DNA of 64,000 bases from an uncultured Psychroserpens sp. (GTDB lineage: Bacteria; Bacteroidota; Bacteroidia; Flavobacteriales; Flavobacteriaceae), in assembly GCF_947501425.1 (NCBI RefSeq), contig NZ_CANMVN010000003.1:62001-126000 (forward strand), in the 5' to 3' direction. The notes under the pieces are model-generated. The model was not told the origin of the DNA. It was given only the letters and a program-made list of their open reading frames with translations, and searched no databases. Shown here piece by piece: positions 35,769 through 45,445 of this stretch. Position 1 is the first letter of the stretch. The number at the start of each line of letters is the position of its first letter. A program made the translations under genes and the position numbers.

Positions 35769-36100
35769 TGGCACATACTGAGTATCACATATCGAAACGA
35801 CTCATCACACTATTACTTGCATTTGTTTTAGTGTTGCCTTCTGTTGTGAAATTTTCTCATGCGCTCAGTCTGCACGAACACGAAATATGTATTGGTGAAA
35901 ATCAAACACATCTTCATGAAATTGATCTCGATTGTGAATTCTTTAAATTCAAAATCAATCATAATTCACTTGTTGTGTTTAACAATTACGATATCGATTG
36001 TCCAACACCTGACAACACTTTAATTACTGAATATTACTTATACTTAATAAGTCATCAGCAAGATACTTTCTATCTCAGAGGCCCACCTCATTTAATGTAA
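35768..36100 (+). CDS. Small exported histidine-rich protein
   Basis: This 110-residue protein has a signal-like hydrophobic helix (ITLLLAFVLVLPSVVKFSHA). After it comes a short region with HALSLHEHEICIGENQTHLH and later CP and HLM, so it carries HEH and HLH pairs and several Cys. These are typical of periplasmic metal-binding factors, most likely for zinc or copper. It overlaps the DUF6787 stop and precedes the TonB receptor by 37 bp. From context it likely hands metal to, or helps, the receptor. This is inference. Confidence 0.6.
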   Translation: MAHTEYHISKRLITLLLAFVLVLPSVVKFSHALSLHEHEICIGENQTHLHEIDLDCEFFKFKINHNSLVVFNNYDIDCPTPDNTLITEYYLYLISHQQDTFYLRGPPHLM

Positions 36101-36137
36101 ACACAGGTTAATATCTTTTTACATTAAATAAAACATA

Positions 36138-38537
36138 ATGAAACATTTTATTGTAAGCTTGTTTATTCTGAGTTTCGGAATAATTCATGCTCAAAACTGT
36201 TCGTTGACGCTATTAGGAGAAATTAAAGATTTTCATGATGCCACTCCTATTGCGTCTGCTACTATATACATTAAACATCTTGATAAGTACATCGTATCAG
36301 ATTTTAATGGCAAATTCAAAATAGAGGACCTCTGTGAAGGTGAGGTAACACTTGTCATTTCCCATATTGGCTGTGAAACTAAGACCGTTACGGTTATGAT
36401 GACTGGAGATCAATTTAAATCTATTGATCTGGAACACCATATCGAAGAACTCAACGAGGTTGCCGTTAAAGGCTCTGCCATTAGAAAGGAAAGTAAGACC
36501 GCACAGGAAAGCGTGCTTAAAACGAAAACTTTAGAAAAGTACAGCGCGCTCAATCTTGGAGATGCTCTAAAAGAGGTCTCAGGTGTATCGTCCATTAATA
36601 CAGGAAATGCTATTGTAAAACCAATGATAAATGGCATGCATAGTAGCAGACTATTGATATTAAACAACAATGTACGTTTGCAGGATCAGGAATGGGGAAT
36701 TGAGCACGCACCAAACATAGATATTAACGCTGCCAATCAAATTTCGGTAATCAAAGGTTCTGGAACATTGGCTTATGGTGGAGACGCTATTGGTGGAATT
36801 ATCGTGATAAATCCTTCCAGAAATATTTTGAAAGACACCTTATTTGGAAAAACAATAGTCGGTGCTCAAACCAATGGAAGAGGTTATAATATCACTAGTA
36901 GTTTAAATAAGAGTTATGCTTCAGGTTGGTTTGCTAATGTACAAGCGAGTTATAAACGAAATGGTGATTTCAAATCGCCTGATTATTATCTTACTAATAC
37001 AGGACTCAAATCTATTGGTGTTTCTGTTTCAGCTGGAAGAAAACGTTTTGAAAGCGGATTTGAATTATTTTACAGCTATGTAGATAATGAAATTGGAATT
37101 CTAAGAGCGTCTCACATAGGAAATGTAAACGATCTGGTTACTGCCATAAACACTCAGGAACCTCTCGTAGTTGAAGATTTTAGTTACGATATTAATTCTC
37201 CAAAGCAAGATGTAAAACATCACTTATTAAAAGGATTGTATTATAAGCGATTTAAAAATTTCGGAAAAGTTACTGTACAATACGATTATCAACGAAACCA
37301 AAGATTTGAATTTGATATTCGCGTAGGTGATGATAGAGATAAAGCTGCATTGGACTTAAGACTTCAAACACATACATTAACAACAGATGTTGTACTTGAT
37401 GCAAAAAATGAGTACCGACTTAAGTTTGGGCTATTAGGACGCTATCAGGATAATTTTGCTAATCCTGATACTGGTGTAAGACGATTAATTCCTGATTATG
37501 AACGATATGATTTAGGAGCTTACCTTACTTCAGAATGGGATGTCAATGAAAATTTACTGCTAGATGCTGGAATTCGCTATGATTTTAATAGAATTGATGC
37601 TAAAAAATTCTATCAAACCAGTAGATGGAACGAACGTGGATATAATGAAGATTTTGCCTCAATAATCATTGAAGATTTAGGTACGCAATTGCTTACCAAT
37701 CCGGTTTTTGATTATCATAATATCTCATTTGCAACAGGATTGAAATACTTGTTAAATGAAGATAGTTTTGTGAGTGCCAATTATGCCTTGGCAAGCAGAC
37801 CGCCTAATCCATCAGAATTGTTTAGTGATGGATTACATCATTCTGCAGCGCGAATAGAATTAGGTGATTTGAGACTCGATCAGGAGTTATCAAATAGAGT
37901 CTCTGGAAGCTATAGTCTTAAAAAAAATGGCCTAAATATCTTAGTAGAGGCATTCTATAATCACATAAACGACTTTATGTATCTACAACCTGTTGGAATT
38001 GAACAAACCATAAGAGGCGCATTTCCTGTGTGGAATTACCAACAAACAAATGCGGCTTTGTATGGCGTTGACCTCTCTTTAGATTACAGATTATCTGATG
38101 CATTTAAAGTCGCTAATACATCGGCTTTCATCAAAGGAAATGATCTAACAAACAATACGGCGTTAATTGATATTCCATCATTTACGACTATAAATCAGGT
38201 TAAATATGTAAATCCTAAATGGAATGACTTTTCAGCAAGCCTAAAAAGCGAATGGGTTTTTGAACAAAATAATTTTCCAGATTATAATTTTGAAACCTTT
38301 ATCGCTTCAGCTAATGAGACCGTTCTGGTAGATATCAGCACGCCACCACCAGCTTACCATTTGCTTCATTTTTATAGTGATGTGAATGTGCCTATTTCAG
38401 AACACACAAACCTAAATATTGCGCTCAGCGTTAACAATATTTTTAATACAAATTACAGAGCTTATTTAAACCGACTACGTTATTTTGCTGATGACTTAGG
38501 TAGGAACGTAATGTTACAATTACAATTAAATTATTAA
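36138..38537 (+). CDS. TonB-dependent outer-membrane receptor, probably for zinc (ZnuD-like)
   Basis: This 799-residue receptor has a signal peptide of about 19 residues (ending IIHAQ), a carboxypeptidase-like regulatory domain to about residue 110, a plug (GDALKEVSGVSSINTGNAI) and a beta-barrel ending in LQLQLNY with a terminal aromatic. In the barrel PNPSELFSDGLHHSAARIEL resembles the ZnuD-family pattern in which conserved histidines in a loop bind zinc. Together with the histidine-rich exported protein before it and the lipoprotein after it, a zinc-uptake role is plausible, but the sequence alone cannot prove zinc rather than another metal. Confidence 0.8.
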   Translation: MKHFIVSLFILSFGIIHAQNCSLTLLGEIKDFHDATPIASATIYIKHLDKYIVSDFNGKFKIEDLCEGEVTLVISHIGCETKTVTVMMTGDQFKSIDLEHHIEELNEVAVKGSAIRKESKTAQESVLKTKTLEKYSALNLGDALKEVSGVSSINTGNAIVKPMINGMHSSRLLILNNNVRLQDQEWGIEHAPNIDINAANQISVIKGSGTLAYGGDAIGGIIVINPSRNILKDTLFGKTIVGAQTNGRGYNITSSLNKSYASGWFANVQASYKRNGDFKSPDYYLTNTGLKSIGVSVSAGRKRFESGFELFYSYVDNEIGILRASHIGNVNDLVTAINTQEPLVVEDFSYDINSPKQDVKHHLLKGLYYKRFKNFGKVTVQYDYQRNQRFEFDIRVGDDRDKAALDLRLQTHTLTTDVVLDAKNEYRLKFGLLGRYQDNFANPDTGVRRLIPDYERYDLGAYLTSEWDVNENLLLDAGIRYDFNRIDAKKFYQTSRWNERGYNEDFASIIIEDLGTQLLTNPVFDYHNISFATGLKYLLNEDSFVSANYALASRPPNPSELFSDGLHHSAARIELGDLRLDQELSNRVSGSYSLKKNGLNILVEAFYNHINDFMYLQPVGIEQTIRGAFPVWNYQQTNAALYGVDLSLDYRLSDAFKVANTSAFIKGNDLTNNTALIDIPSFTTINQVKYVNPKWNDFSASLKSEWVFEQNNFPDYNFETFIASANETVLVDISTPPPAYHLLHFYSDVNVPISEHTNLNIALSVNNIFNTNYRAYLNRLRYFADDLGRNVMLQLQLNY

Positions 38538-38592
38538 ATAAACTTTTACAAACTCAAATATTATGATGAATACATCTTTAAAAACAAAAACC

Positions 38593-39162
38593 ATGAAAAC
38601 TTTAAAATTATTAATCTTTACATTATGTGTTTTACCATTTGCAGTATCATGTTCTGATGATGACGACACACCACCACCAGTAAATGAAGAAGAGGTAATA
38701 ACGACCTTAACAGCTACATTGACACCTGCTGGTGGCGGAACAGCCATTACATTACAAACAAGAGATTTAGATGGTGATGGTCCAGATGCACCAGTAGTAA
38801 CAGTTTCAGGCCCTTTAGCTGCCGGAACAACATATAATGGCTCCTTAGAACTTTTAAATGAAACTGAAAGTCCTGCTGAATCTATTAATGTAGAAATTGA
38901 AGAAGAAGATGACGAACACCAGTTCTTCTTCCAGGCTACAAATAGTATAGCAACATTTGCATATGTAGATTTTGATGGCGATGGTAATCCTGTTGGATTA
39001 GAATTTACATTAACCACAGCTGCTACAACTGGTACTGGAAATGTAACTATTACATTACGTCACGAACCTGCTAAAGATGCTGCAGGTGTAAGTGATGGTG
39101 ATATTAGCAATGCAGGTGGAGAAACTGATATAGAAGCAACATTTGCTGTTGTGGTACAATAA
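38593..39162 (+). CDS. Surface lipoprotein with two DxDxDG loops, downstream of the TonB receptor
   Basis: This 189-residue lipoprotein begins MKTLKLLIFTLCVLPFAVSC (lipobox Cys at 20) followed by SDDDDTPPP. The mature part is beta-rich with two DxDxDG motifs, RDLDGDGPDAP and VDFDGDGNPVG, and ends in AGGETDIEATFAVVVQ. From memory, similar proteins after zinc-type TonB receptors carry the label type 1 periplasmic binding fold superfamily, for which I see no clear support. It starts 55 bp after the receptor stop. An upstream in-frame ATG at 38563 exists, but the shorter start gives a normal signal length. Confidence 0.7.
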   Translation: MKTLKLLIFTLCVLPFAVSCSDDDDTPPPVNEEEVITTLTATLTPAGGGTAITLQTRDLDGDGPDAPVVTVSGPLAAGTTYNGSLELLNETESPAESINVEIEEEDDEHQFFFQATNSIATFAYVDFDGDGNPVGLEFTLTTAATTGTGNVTITLRHEPAKDAAGVSDGDISNAGGETDIEATFAVVVQ

Positions 39163-39180
39163 ACCTTCCTCATAAACTTT

Positions 39181-39216
39181 AAAAAATCCTTTTCATTGAT
39201 TTGAAAGGGATTTTTT
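39181..39216 (+). terminator. Intrinsic terminator after the TonB operon
   Basis: AAAAAATCCTTTTC pairs with GAAAGGGATTTTTT around ATTGATTT (one G-T pair), then a T run. Confidence 0.85.
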
Positions 39217-39280
39217 ATTGCCATAGAACTATAAAATCATACTATTCAAACTACAGAGTATTAGTCAATCTAATAAGTTG

Positions 39281-39288
39281 TATTTTTG
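39281..39288 (+). promoter_or_regulatory. TATTTTTG -7 box
   Basis: TATTTTTG matches TAnnTTTG, 22 bp before the DMP19-like start at 39311. Confidence 0.5.
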
Positions 39289-39310
39289 CAAAATAGATTC
39301 GGAAGAGATT

Positions 39311-39778
39311 ATGACTGAAATAGACTATGCTTTAAACCAAAAACAAGATACTGAAATCATCGAACTTGTTGGAACAGTATTATGGAATAAAGCGAGTGAA
39401 ACATCCAGCTTTACCGAACTATCACAATACGAACAACACTTTATCTACATAGATATCTTTGAAAGTGAACTGATTAATGGAGGGATTTTCGATTTCTTTT
39501 ACAATACCTCTGGAGCTTATGCTCACCAAGTTCTGGAAGCATATCAAGCTATTAAGGCTGATGAATCGGCAAATCTGGTGCATGAGGCACTTAAAAGCTT
39601 TCCTGAATTACCTGTTCCAAAAGATATTTTGATGAGAAGATCATTGATGAAAAATATTGATGATTCTATAGAGAAACAATGGGAAGCTTTAGAAGTATCA
39701 TTTCTGAATTCCAAAGAAGATATTGTGTCTTTATTAATTGATTACATCAAAGTTCATAAAACGTATTTTGAGTATTAA
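39311..39778 (+). CDS. DMP19/DUF4375-type acidic protein
   Basis: This 155-residue acidic protein has EQHFIYIDIFESELINGGIF then DFFYNTSGAYAHQVLEA, the core of the DUF4375 family. One member, DMP19 of Neisseria, is a DNA-mimic protein that binds an HTH regulator and relieves repression. The acidic helices of this one fit a DNA mimic, but no partner is known here. The TTG-started frame (39278) runs through the promoter, so ATG 39311 was chosen. Confidence 0.75.
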   Translation: MTEIDYALNQKQDTEIIELVGTVLWNKASETSSFTELSQYEQHFIYIDIFESELINGGIFDFFYNTSGAYAHQVLEAYQAIKADESANLVHEALKSFPELPVPKDILMRRSLMKNIDDSIEKQWEALEVSFLNSKEDIVSLLIDYIKVHKTYFEY

Positions 39779-39818
39779 TCTGGTATATTCCACAACACCT
39801 TATTCCACATGATTACGC

Positions 39819-40589
39819 ATGTCAAAATTACCAAAAGCACACAAATTTATTGATCTTTCAGATTATGGAAGACCACTAGCGCGACTAATTGCCATGTCGC
39901 TAAAAAGTACCAGTTTTACTCCTATCCATGTCACAATTGCATTTATTATTTCAGGAATAATAGGTGTCATTTGTATTATAAATGGTGCGTTTTGGACAGC
40001 TGCCTTATTTCTAATTCTTAAATCTGTTCTGGATGCTGCAGATGGTGAACTTGCCAGAATAAAGCAAACACCTTCCTATACTGGACGCTATTTAGACTCG
40101 GTTGCTGATATCATCTTAAATGGTATCATATTAATCGCTATATGGCACATCAGTAATTCTAATATTTGGATAACAGCATTAGCATTTATAGGCATTCAGC
40201 TTCAGGGCACCTTATACAATTACTATTATGTGATTTTGAGAAATAAGTTCAATGGAGATACCACAAGTCGTGTATTTGAAAATGAAACACCTCAAGCTTT
40301 AGAAGGTGAAAAGCAAAGTCATGTTAATATGCTATTTGGACTGTATAAATTTCTCTACGGAAGTTTTGATAAAGCTATCTATAGCTTAGATAAAACTGCT
40401 TCTCAAGATAGAGCAACACCTAATTGGTTAATGACTGCTATTTCTACTTTTGGATTAGGATTTCAATTATTACTTATTGCTATCTTACTGGTTCTAGAAC
40501 AAAAGGATTATATCATTCCTTTTTTTGTAGCATATTCTACTATGATATTTGTTTTTATAGGCATTAGAAAGCTACTTTGCAGTAACTAG
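39819..40589 (+). CDS. CDP-alcohol phosphatidyltransferase family enzyme
   Basis: This 256-residue integral membrane enzyme has the catalytic motif DAADGELARIKQTPSYTGRY followed by LDSVAD near residues 70-95, matching DGxxAR-x8-Gx3Dx3D. Several membrane helices surround it (ALFLILKSVL, GLGFQLLLIAILLVL). The family moves a phosphoalcohol from CDP-alcohol to an acceptor in phospholipid or polar-lipid synthesis. The acceptor cannot be told from sequence. It converges with the small membrane protein at 40593. Confidence 0.88.
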   Translation: MSKLPKAHKFIDLSDYGRPLARLIAMSLKSTSFTPIHVTIAFIISGIIGVICIINGAFWTAALFLILKSVLDAADGELARIKQTPSYTGRYLDSVADIILNGIILIAIWHISNSNIWITALAFIGIQLQGTLYNYYYVILRNKFNGDTTSRVFENETPQALEGEKQSHVNMLFGLYKFLYGSFDKAIYSLDKTASQDRATPNWLMTAISTFGLGFQLLLIAILLVLEQKDYIIPFFVAYSTMIFVFIGIRKLLCSN

Positions 40590-40592
40590 CTT

Positions 40593-40877
40593 TTAATTGA
40601 TATCTATAATAGTCTCCTCAGCTTTCTTTTCCGAAGAAAACACATAGGTGTAAATCCACATCAATGTAAATGTTGGAATAAAGTCAGTTCCCGGAATGAT
40701 CTCTTCAATAAATGAGAATATTCCAGCAAGTTTACCTGTATTCCCTTTATAAAGTCTGGTCATTAAAAATCCTGAAACTGGAGCCCAAACAATATCGATA
40801 AATGGAATCATACCAATAGCATCAAAGATGATACTTAGGACTAGTTTTTTTTGTTTTGAGATTGTGTTTAATGTCAT
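40593..40877 (-). CDS. Small membrane protein of unknown function
   Basis: This 94-residue protein has hydrophobic segments (IIFDAIGMIPFIDIVWAPVS, FIPTFTLMWIYTYVF) linked by a short loop with RLYKGNTGKLAG and EEIIPGTDF. I recall similar small proteins as conserved in Flavobacteriaceae but cannot name a family. It stands alone between the phosphatidyltransferase (convergent) and folE (same strand, upstream). Confidence 0.6.
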   Translation of the reverse strand: MTLNTISKQKKLVLSIIFDAIGMIPFIDIVWAPVSGFLMTRLYKGNTGKLAGIFSFIEEIIPGTDFIPTFTLMWIYTYVFSSEKKAEETIIDIN

Positions 40878-40930
40878 AATTTGTTTTGTAATTCTTTAAT
40901 TATAAATCAAATAGTGTTCCATAATCAAAA

Positions 40931-41527
40931 CTATGACAGTTTTTCACTAATGAGCTTTAAAAACTCGGTTCGTGTTTCAATGTTCTCGAAAGCGCCTCTA
41001 AACCCAGAGGTAGTTGTAGTTGAATTTTGCTTTTGCACACCTCTCATCATCATACACATATGAGAAGCTTCGATTACAACAGCTACACCTTCAGGCTTTA
41101 AGGTGTCATTGATACAATCTAAAATCTGTTCTGTCAAACGCTCCTGCACTTGTAGTCGTCTGGCAAAAACATCTACAATTCTTGGTATTTTACTTAACCC
41201 AACAATATGACCATTAGGAATATAAGCAATATGTGCTTTCCCAAAAAATGGTAAAATATGGTGCTCGCACAATGAATACAGCTCAATGTCTTTAACAATT
41301 ACCATTTCGTTATACGATTCTTTAAACATTGCACTTTTCAATATTTCTGCAGCATTCTGACCATAACCTTGTGTCAAAAACTGCATAGCTTTAGAAGCAC
41401 GCTCAGGTGTTTTCAGGAGTCCGTCGCGCTTTGTGTCTTCACCAAGATCTTCAATAATCTTCTCATATCGTTTTTTAACATCATCTGTAACCTGAATATT
41501 ATATTCTTCAAATTTCTGGTAAGGCAT
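40931..41527 (-). CDS. folE: GTP cyclohydrolase I
   Basis: This 198-residue enzyme has the zinc and catalytic motif [20 protein letters not shown] near residues 86-105. It also has [20 protein letters not shown] and the C-terminal [14 protein letters not shown]. It converts GTP to 7,8-dihydroneopterin triphosphate, the first step of folate or pterin synthesis. Length and motifs match the canonical type I enzyme. Confidence 0.97.
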   Translation of the reverse strand: MPYQKFEEYNIQVTDDVKKRYEKIIEDLGEDTKRDGLLKTPERASKAMQFLTQGYGQNAAEILKSAMFKESYNEMVIVKDIELYSLCEHHILPFFGKAHIAYIPNGHIVGLSKIPRIVDVFARRLQVQERLTEQILDCINDTLKPEGVAVVIEASHMCMMMRGVQKQNSTTTTSGFRGAFENIETRTEFLKLISEKLS

Positions 41528-41661
41528 TGTATTTTAAAATTAAATTTTAATAAATGTAGGTAAAATAATTCATACATAATCAGAATAATTAATTATCAAA
41601 AGATTAACAGTAGTGCTATTATTTTAACGTTTACTTATGAAAATTCAGCGTGTAGCATAGG

Positions 41662-41669
41662 TAGTTTTG
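41662..41669 (+). promoter_or_regulatory. TAGTTTTG -7 box
   Basis: TAGTTTTG matches TAnnTTTG, 71 bp before the DUF5916 gene start at 41741. The rest of the 213-bp gap shows no other feature. Confidence 0.4.
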
Positions 41670-41740
41670 TAGACCTATCTATAACTAATAACTATAAGTG
41701 CTTTTACCACTGGTATCAGCCAACTAATAAAAATCATATA

Positions 41741-44182
41741 ATGCAATTGCGTTCTGCTTTAACACTACTAGCTGCCTTCATTTTTTTACACATCAATGCG
41801 CAAGAAAAAAAGACGTTAAATATCACGCGTACAGAAAAAGCTCCTAAAATAGATGGTATATTAGATGATGACATCTGGAAAAATGCTGAAATTGCTACTG
41901 ATTTTATACAGTTTAGACCTGAGATGGGAGTTACCTTATCCCAAAATGAACGCACAGAGGTTAAAATGACTTATGATGATGATGCAATTTACGTAGCTGC
42001 TTATTTATACGATAATCCAGATGAGATTATGAAGCAATTAACAGCTCGTGATAATTTTGGACAATCAGATTTCTTCGCACTAGTATTAAACCCAAATAAC
42101 GACGCTCAAAATGACACACAGTTTTTTGTGTTTAGTTCTGGTGTTCAGGCAGATGCTTTAGCCTCTCCTAGTATTGGTGAGGACTTTAGCTGGAATGCGG
42201 TTTGGGATAGCGCAGTAAAATTGCATGATGACGGATGGTCATTAGAAATGAAAATTCCTTACAGAACTTTACGTTTTGATAATCAGGAAGCTCCAACATG
42301 GGGATTACAGTTTCATCGCCATTTTAGAAGATTTAGATCACAATATACTTGGAACCCAATAGATGTCACCAAAGGTAATATTGGATTATATCATGGAGAA
42401 TTAAATGGTCTGGAAGGTATTGAACCTCCTACCCGACTTATCCTTTATCCATTTGCAACGGGAATTGTAAATTCTTTTGATGGTGAAACAGAATCGGATG
42501 TAACCTTCGGAATGGATGTAAAATATGGTATTACAGAAAATTTCACATTAGATGCCACTTTAGTACCTGACTTTAGCCAAGCTGGTTTTGATAATGTTGT
42601 TCTTAATCTCGGACCTTTTGAACAAACCTTCTCTGAGCAACGTCAGTTTTTTACTGAAGGTGTCGATCTATTCTCTAAAGGAGGACTCTTCTTTTCCAGA
42701 CGAATTGGTAGCGCTCCAACTGGAGAGGTAGAACTTGCCGATAATGAAACTATTGATCGTCCTGATGAAGTTAAAGTTTTGAATGCCATTAAAATTTCCG
42801 GACGAACTAAAAATGGTTGGGGACTTGGTATTTTTAATGCCATAACCGAAAAAACTTCGGCACGAATCACAAATGAAGACACTGGTGAAACTCGTGAGGC
42901 TGTAGTAGAACCTTTTACCAATTATAACATTTTGGTTGTAGACAAACAGTTTAGAGGCAATTCGTCTTTAAGTTTGATCAATACAAATGTGATGAGAGAA
43001 GGCAGTTTTAGAGATGCCAACGTCACTGCTGCAAGAGCAGATATTGTGAATAAGAGAAATACCTTTCGCTACGTCGCTGAAGCTAAAGTAAGTCAGGTGA
43101 ATTATCAAAATATAGATTCTGAAATAGGTACAAGTACGTTTTTATTCCTCGGAAAAGTTGCTGGAAATTTCCGTTACAGCTTTGATCACAGTTATGCAGA
43201 TACTAAATATGAGATCAATGATCTCGGACTCCAGTTTAGAAATAACTTTAATAATTTTGGTGCTGACGCCTCTTATCAAATCTTTGAACCTAAAGGCAAA
43301 CTCAACAATTACCGCGTCAATGCTTTTGTTAATTATCGTATGTTAGCTAGTCCTGGTGTTTTTGCAAGATTTAATTTTGGAGGTGGTTACAGAGCGACAA
43401 CGACAAAGTTAGATGCTTATGGTTTCAGACTTAATATAGAACCTGGAAGGCAATATGACTTTTTTGAATCTCGTGATGGCAGACCTTTTATTTTTGAAAA
43501 TTTCGTAAGTACAGGTGGTTGGATCTCATCTAACTATAATCGTGTTTTTGCTATCGATGTAAGAGCTAATATCGGTACTTTATTTGAAGATGGCAGAGAT
43601 CTGTTTACCTATGATTTCGAAATTAGTCCACGTGTTCGTTTCAACGATAATTTTCTTATGGTTTATCGTATCAACTTCAATCATAGAAATGGAGATCGTG
43701 GTTATGCCACTGCTGTAGATGATGAGCCAATATTTGGAGAACGCAACCGACAAATTGTTACTAATAGTATTTCGGCAAATTACACATTTAATCCTTTTAA
43801 TGTATTGGCTTTAACCTTCCGTCATTATTGGGATACTGTCGATTATGATTATGAAATGTTTACGCTTCAGGACAACGGTAGATTAACATCAAACTCTGGA
43901 TTTAACAGAGATAATATAGGAGGTGATCCAAATATTAATTTTAGCACCTGGAACATCGATTTGAGTTATTCATGGCAATTTGCTCCAGGAAGCTTCTTAA
44001 CGGCACTTTACAGAAATCAGCTATTTAATTTTGATAATATGTCTGCGGCATCCTATGGTGAAAGTCTAAATAATCTATTCGAGCAACCCATTCAAAATAC
44101 ATTCTCATTACGCTTACAGTATTTTATAGATTATAATAATGTCAAGTCGATGTTAAAAAAGAAAAACAAATCCAATTCTTAA
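41741..44182 (+). CDS. DUF5916 outer-membrane protein with CBM9-like domain
   Basis: This 813-residue protein has a signal peptide ending INAQ, an N-terminal carbohydrate-binding-family-9-like domain to about residue 220 (PKIDGILDDDIWKNAEIATD, WSLEMKIPYRTLRF) and a long DUF5916 beta-barrel (aromatic-ending strands such as RFRSQYTWNPIDVT, YRINFNHRNGDRGY). The role is unknown; the layout suggests a surface protein that binds a glycan or organic ligand and sits in the outer membrane. It lies upstream of the LolD-type gene with a 50-bp gap. Confidence 0.82.
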   Translation: MQLRSALTLLAAFIFLHINAQEKKTLNITRTEKAPKIDGILDDDIWKNAEIATDFIQFRPEMGVTLSQNERTEVKMTYDDDAIYVAAYLYDNPDEIMKQLTARDNFGQSDFFALVLNPNNDAQNDTQFFVFSSGVQADALASPSIGEDFSWNAVWDSAVKLHDDGWSLEMKIPYRTLRFDNQEAPTWGLQFHRHFRRFRSQYTWNPIDVTKGNIGLYHGELNGLEGIEPPTRLILYPFATGIVNSFDGETESDVTFGMDVKYGITENFTLDATLVPDFSQAGFDNVVLNLGPFEQTFSEQRQFFTEGVDLFSKGGLFFSRRIGSAPTGEVELADNETIDRPDEVKVLNAIKISGRTKNGWGLGIFNAITEKTSARITNEDTGETREAVVEPFTNYNILVVDKQFRGNSSLSLINTNVMREGSFRDANVTAARADIVNKRNTFRYVAEAKVSQVNYQNIDSEIGTSTFLFLGKVAGNFRYSFDHSYADTKYEINDLGLQFRNNFNNFGADASYQIFEPKGKLNNYRVNAFVNYRMLASPGVFARFNFGGGYRATTTKLDAYGFRLNIEPGRQYDFFESRDGRPFIFENFVSTGGWISSNYNRVFAIDVRANIGTLFEDGRDLFTYDFEISPRVRFNDNFLMVYRINFNHRNGDRGYATAVDDEPIFGERNRQIVTNSISANYTFNPFNVLALTFRHYWDTVDYDYEMFTLQDNGRLTSNSGFNRDNIGGDPNINFSTWNIDLSYSWQFAPGSFLTALYRNQLFNFDNMSAASYGESLNNLFEQPIQNTFSLRLQYFIDYNNVKSMLKKKNKSNS

Positions 44183-44232
44183 ATTGTCCATGACCGCATA
44201 AAGTATTAAATTGAACACTTTATAAATTGTGC

Positions 44233-44895
44233 ATGATATCAGCTAAGAACATTCATAAATATTACGGAGACTTACATGTATTAAAAGGTGTAGATCTCAA
44301 TATCAAAAAAAGCGAAGTGGTTTCTATTGTAGGCGCTTCTGGAGCTGGAAAAACAACTTTACTTCAAATTCTTGGGACCCTTGATCAGATAGAATCAAAT
44401 ACTGCAAGTGAATTGTTTATTAACGACACACCTGTTGCTGAATTGGGAGATAAAGACTTAGCGAAATTCAGAAATAAACACATTGGTTTTATTTTTCAGT
44501 TTCACCAGTTATTACCAGAATTTACAGCTTTAGAAAATGTGTGTATTCCTGCTTTTATCTTCGGAAAATCGCAATTGCAAGCAGAATCAAGAGCTAAAGA
44601 ATTATTAGATTTCCTCGGACTTTCCCATCGTTATGACCATAAACCTAATGAACTGTCTGGTGGTGAACAACAACGAGTGGCTGTAGCCAGAGCTTTAGTA
44701 AACAATCCTGAGATTATCTTTGCTGACGAACCTTCTGGGAATTTAGATAGTGAATCTGCTGAAAATCTCCATAATCTGTTTTTTAAATTGCGTGATGAGT
44801 TTGGTCAAACCTTTGTCATTGTCACGCATAATGAAGAACTGGCAAATATGGCCGATCGTAAACTGACGATGGTTGATGGAAAGATTGTTGGGTAA
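44233..44895 (+). CDS. ABC transporter ATPase, LolD-type
   Basis: This 220-residue ATPase has Walker [10 protein letters not shown] near residues 36-44, signature LSGGEQQR near 140, Walker [14 protein letters not shown] near 160 and the H-loop HNEEL. Together with the length, the pattern is that of the LolD/MacB subgroup, which moves lipoproteins or peptides outward from the inner membrane. No permease is adjacent in the window, so the partner must lie elsewhere. The start is ATG 44233. An in-frame TTG 6 bp earlier adds nothing. Confidence 0.87.
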   Translation: MISAKNIHKYYGDLHVLKGVDLNIKKSEVVSIVGASGAGKTTLLQILGTLDQIESNTASELFINDTPVAELGDKDLAKFRNKHIGFIFQFHQLLPEFTALENVCIPAFIFGKSQLQAESRAKELLDFLGLSHRYDHKPNELSGGEQQRVAVARALVNNPEIIFADEPSGNLDSESAENLHNLFFKLRDEFGQTFVIVTHNEELANMADRKLTMVDGKIVG

Positions 44896-44899
44896 ACTA

Positions 44900-45355
44900 T
44901 TACTCTATAGTAATCAAACTACGATACTCGATTTCCACACGATTTCCGAAGGTAAAATCAAAATAATTGGCATCGCCTTTCTTACCAGTAACCTCTAATT
45001 TAGCACGACCAGTTTCGAGTCCGTTTTTATCAAATACCTTGGCATATACGATATCGTTGAAATCTTGGTCAAATATGATATAGAGGGTTAATAAATTATC
45101 ATTTCCGCCTAAAGGATTATCTTCAATACTAAATTTACCAGTGCTCAAGCCTTTCTCCTGTAGATCTTTAGATAACTCTATTCGACTTTCTAAGGTCTTA
45201 TCAATGCCTTCAGAAACACCTTCGATAAATTCGGTTGCCGATTTGCCTACTACTTCACCTCCAGCATTAATGGTATCTTTGGTTTTATCCTTAACGCGTT
45301 GGCATGAGAATAGTGTGAAAATTGCTAATAATACAATGTAGATTGGTCGTTTCAT
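44900..45355 (-). CDS. Putative lipoprotein
   Basis: This 151-residue lipoprotein starts MKRPIYIVLLAIFTLFSC with Cys at 18. The mature protein has an amphipathic stretch (SATEFIEGVSEGIDKTLESR) and then a beta-rich domain (ANYFDFTFGNRVEIEYRSL). I do not recognise the family. It is convergent with the LolD-type gene and divergent from TIGR02757. Confidence 0.65.
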   Translation of the reverse strand: MKRPIYIVLLAIFTLFSCQRVKDKTKDTINAGGEVVGKSATEFIEGVSEGIDKTLESRIELSKDLQEKGLSTGKFSIEDNPLGGNDNLLTLYIIFDQDFNDIVYAKVFDKNGLETGRAKLEVTGKKGDANYFDFTFGNRVEIEYRSLITIE

Positions 45356-45395
45356 AAAGCTGGATTATACCTACAAATCTAATCATTTTATACTA

Positions 45396-45426
45396 TTGTA
45401 ACAACTGACAAAGAACCGTAAATTTG
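45396..45426 (+). promoter_or_regulatory. -33/-7 promoter of TIGR02757 gene
   Basis: TTG (45396-45398) and TAAATTTG (45419-45426) are 20 bp apart, with the TTG start of the gene 19 bp after the -7 box. Confidence 0.6.
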
Positions 45427-45445
45427 CATAACTAAAACATCACTT

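Noticed and set aside
38526-39017. Minus-strand frame opposite the DxDxDG lipoprotein, Ser/Val-rich
   Set aside because: It is a shadow of the low-complexity Asp/Thr-rich lipoprotein gene on the plus strand.
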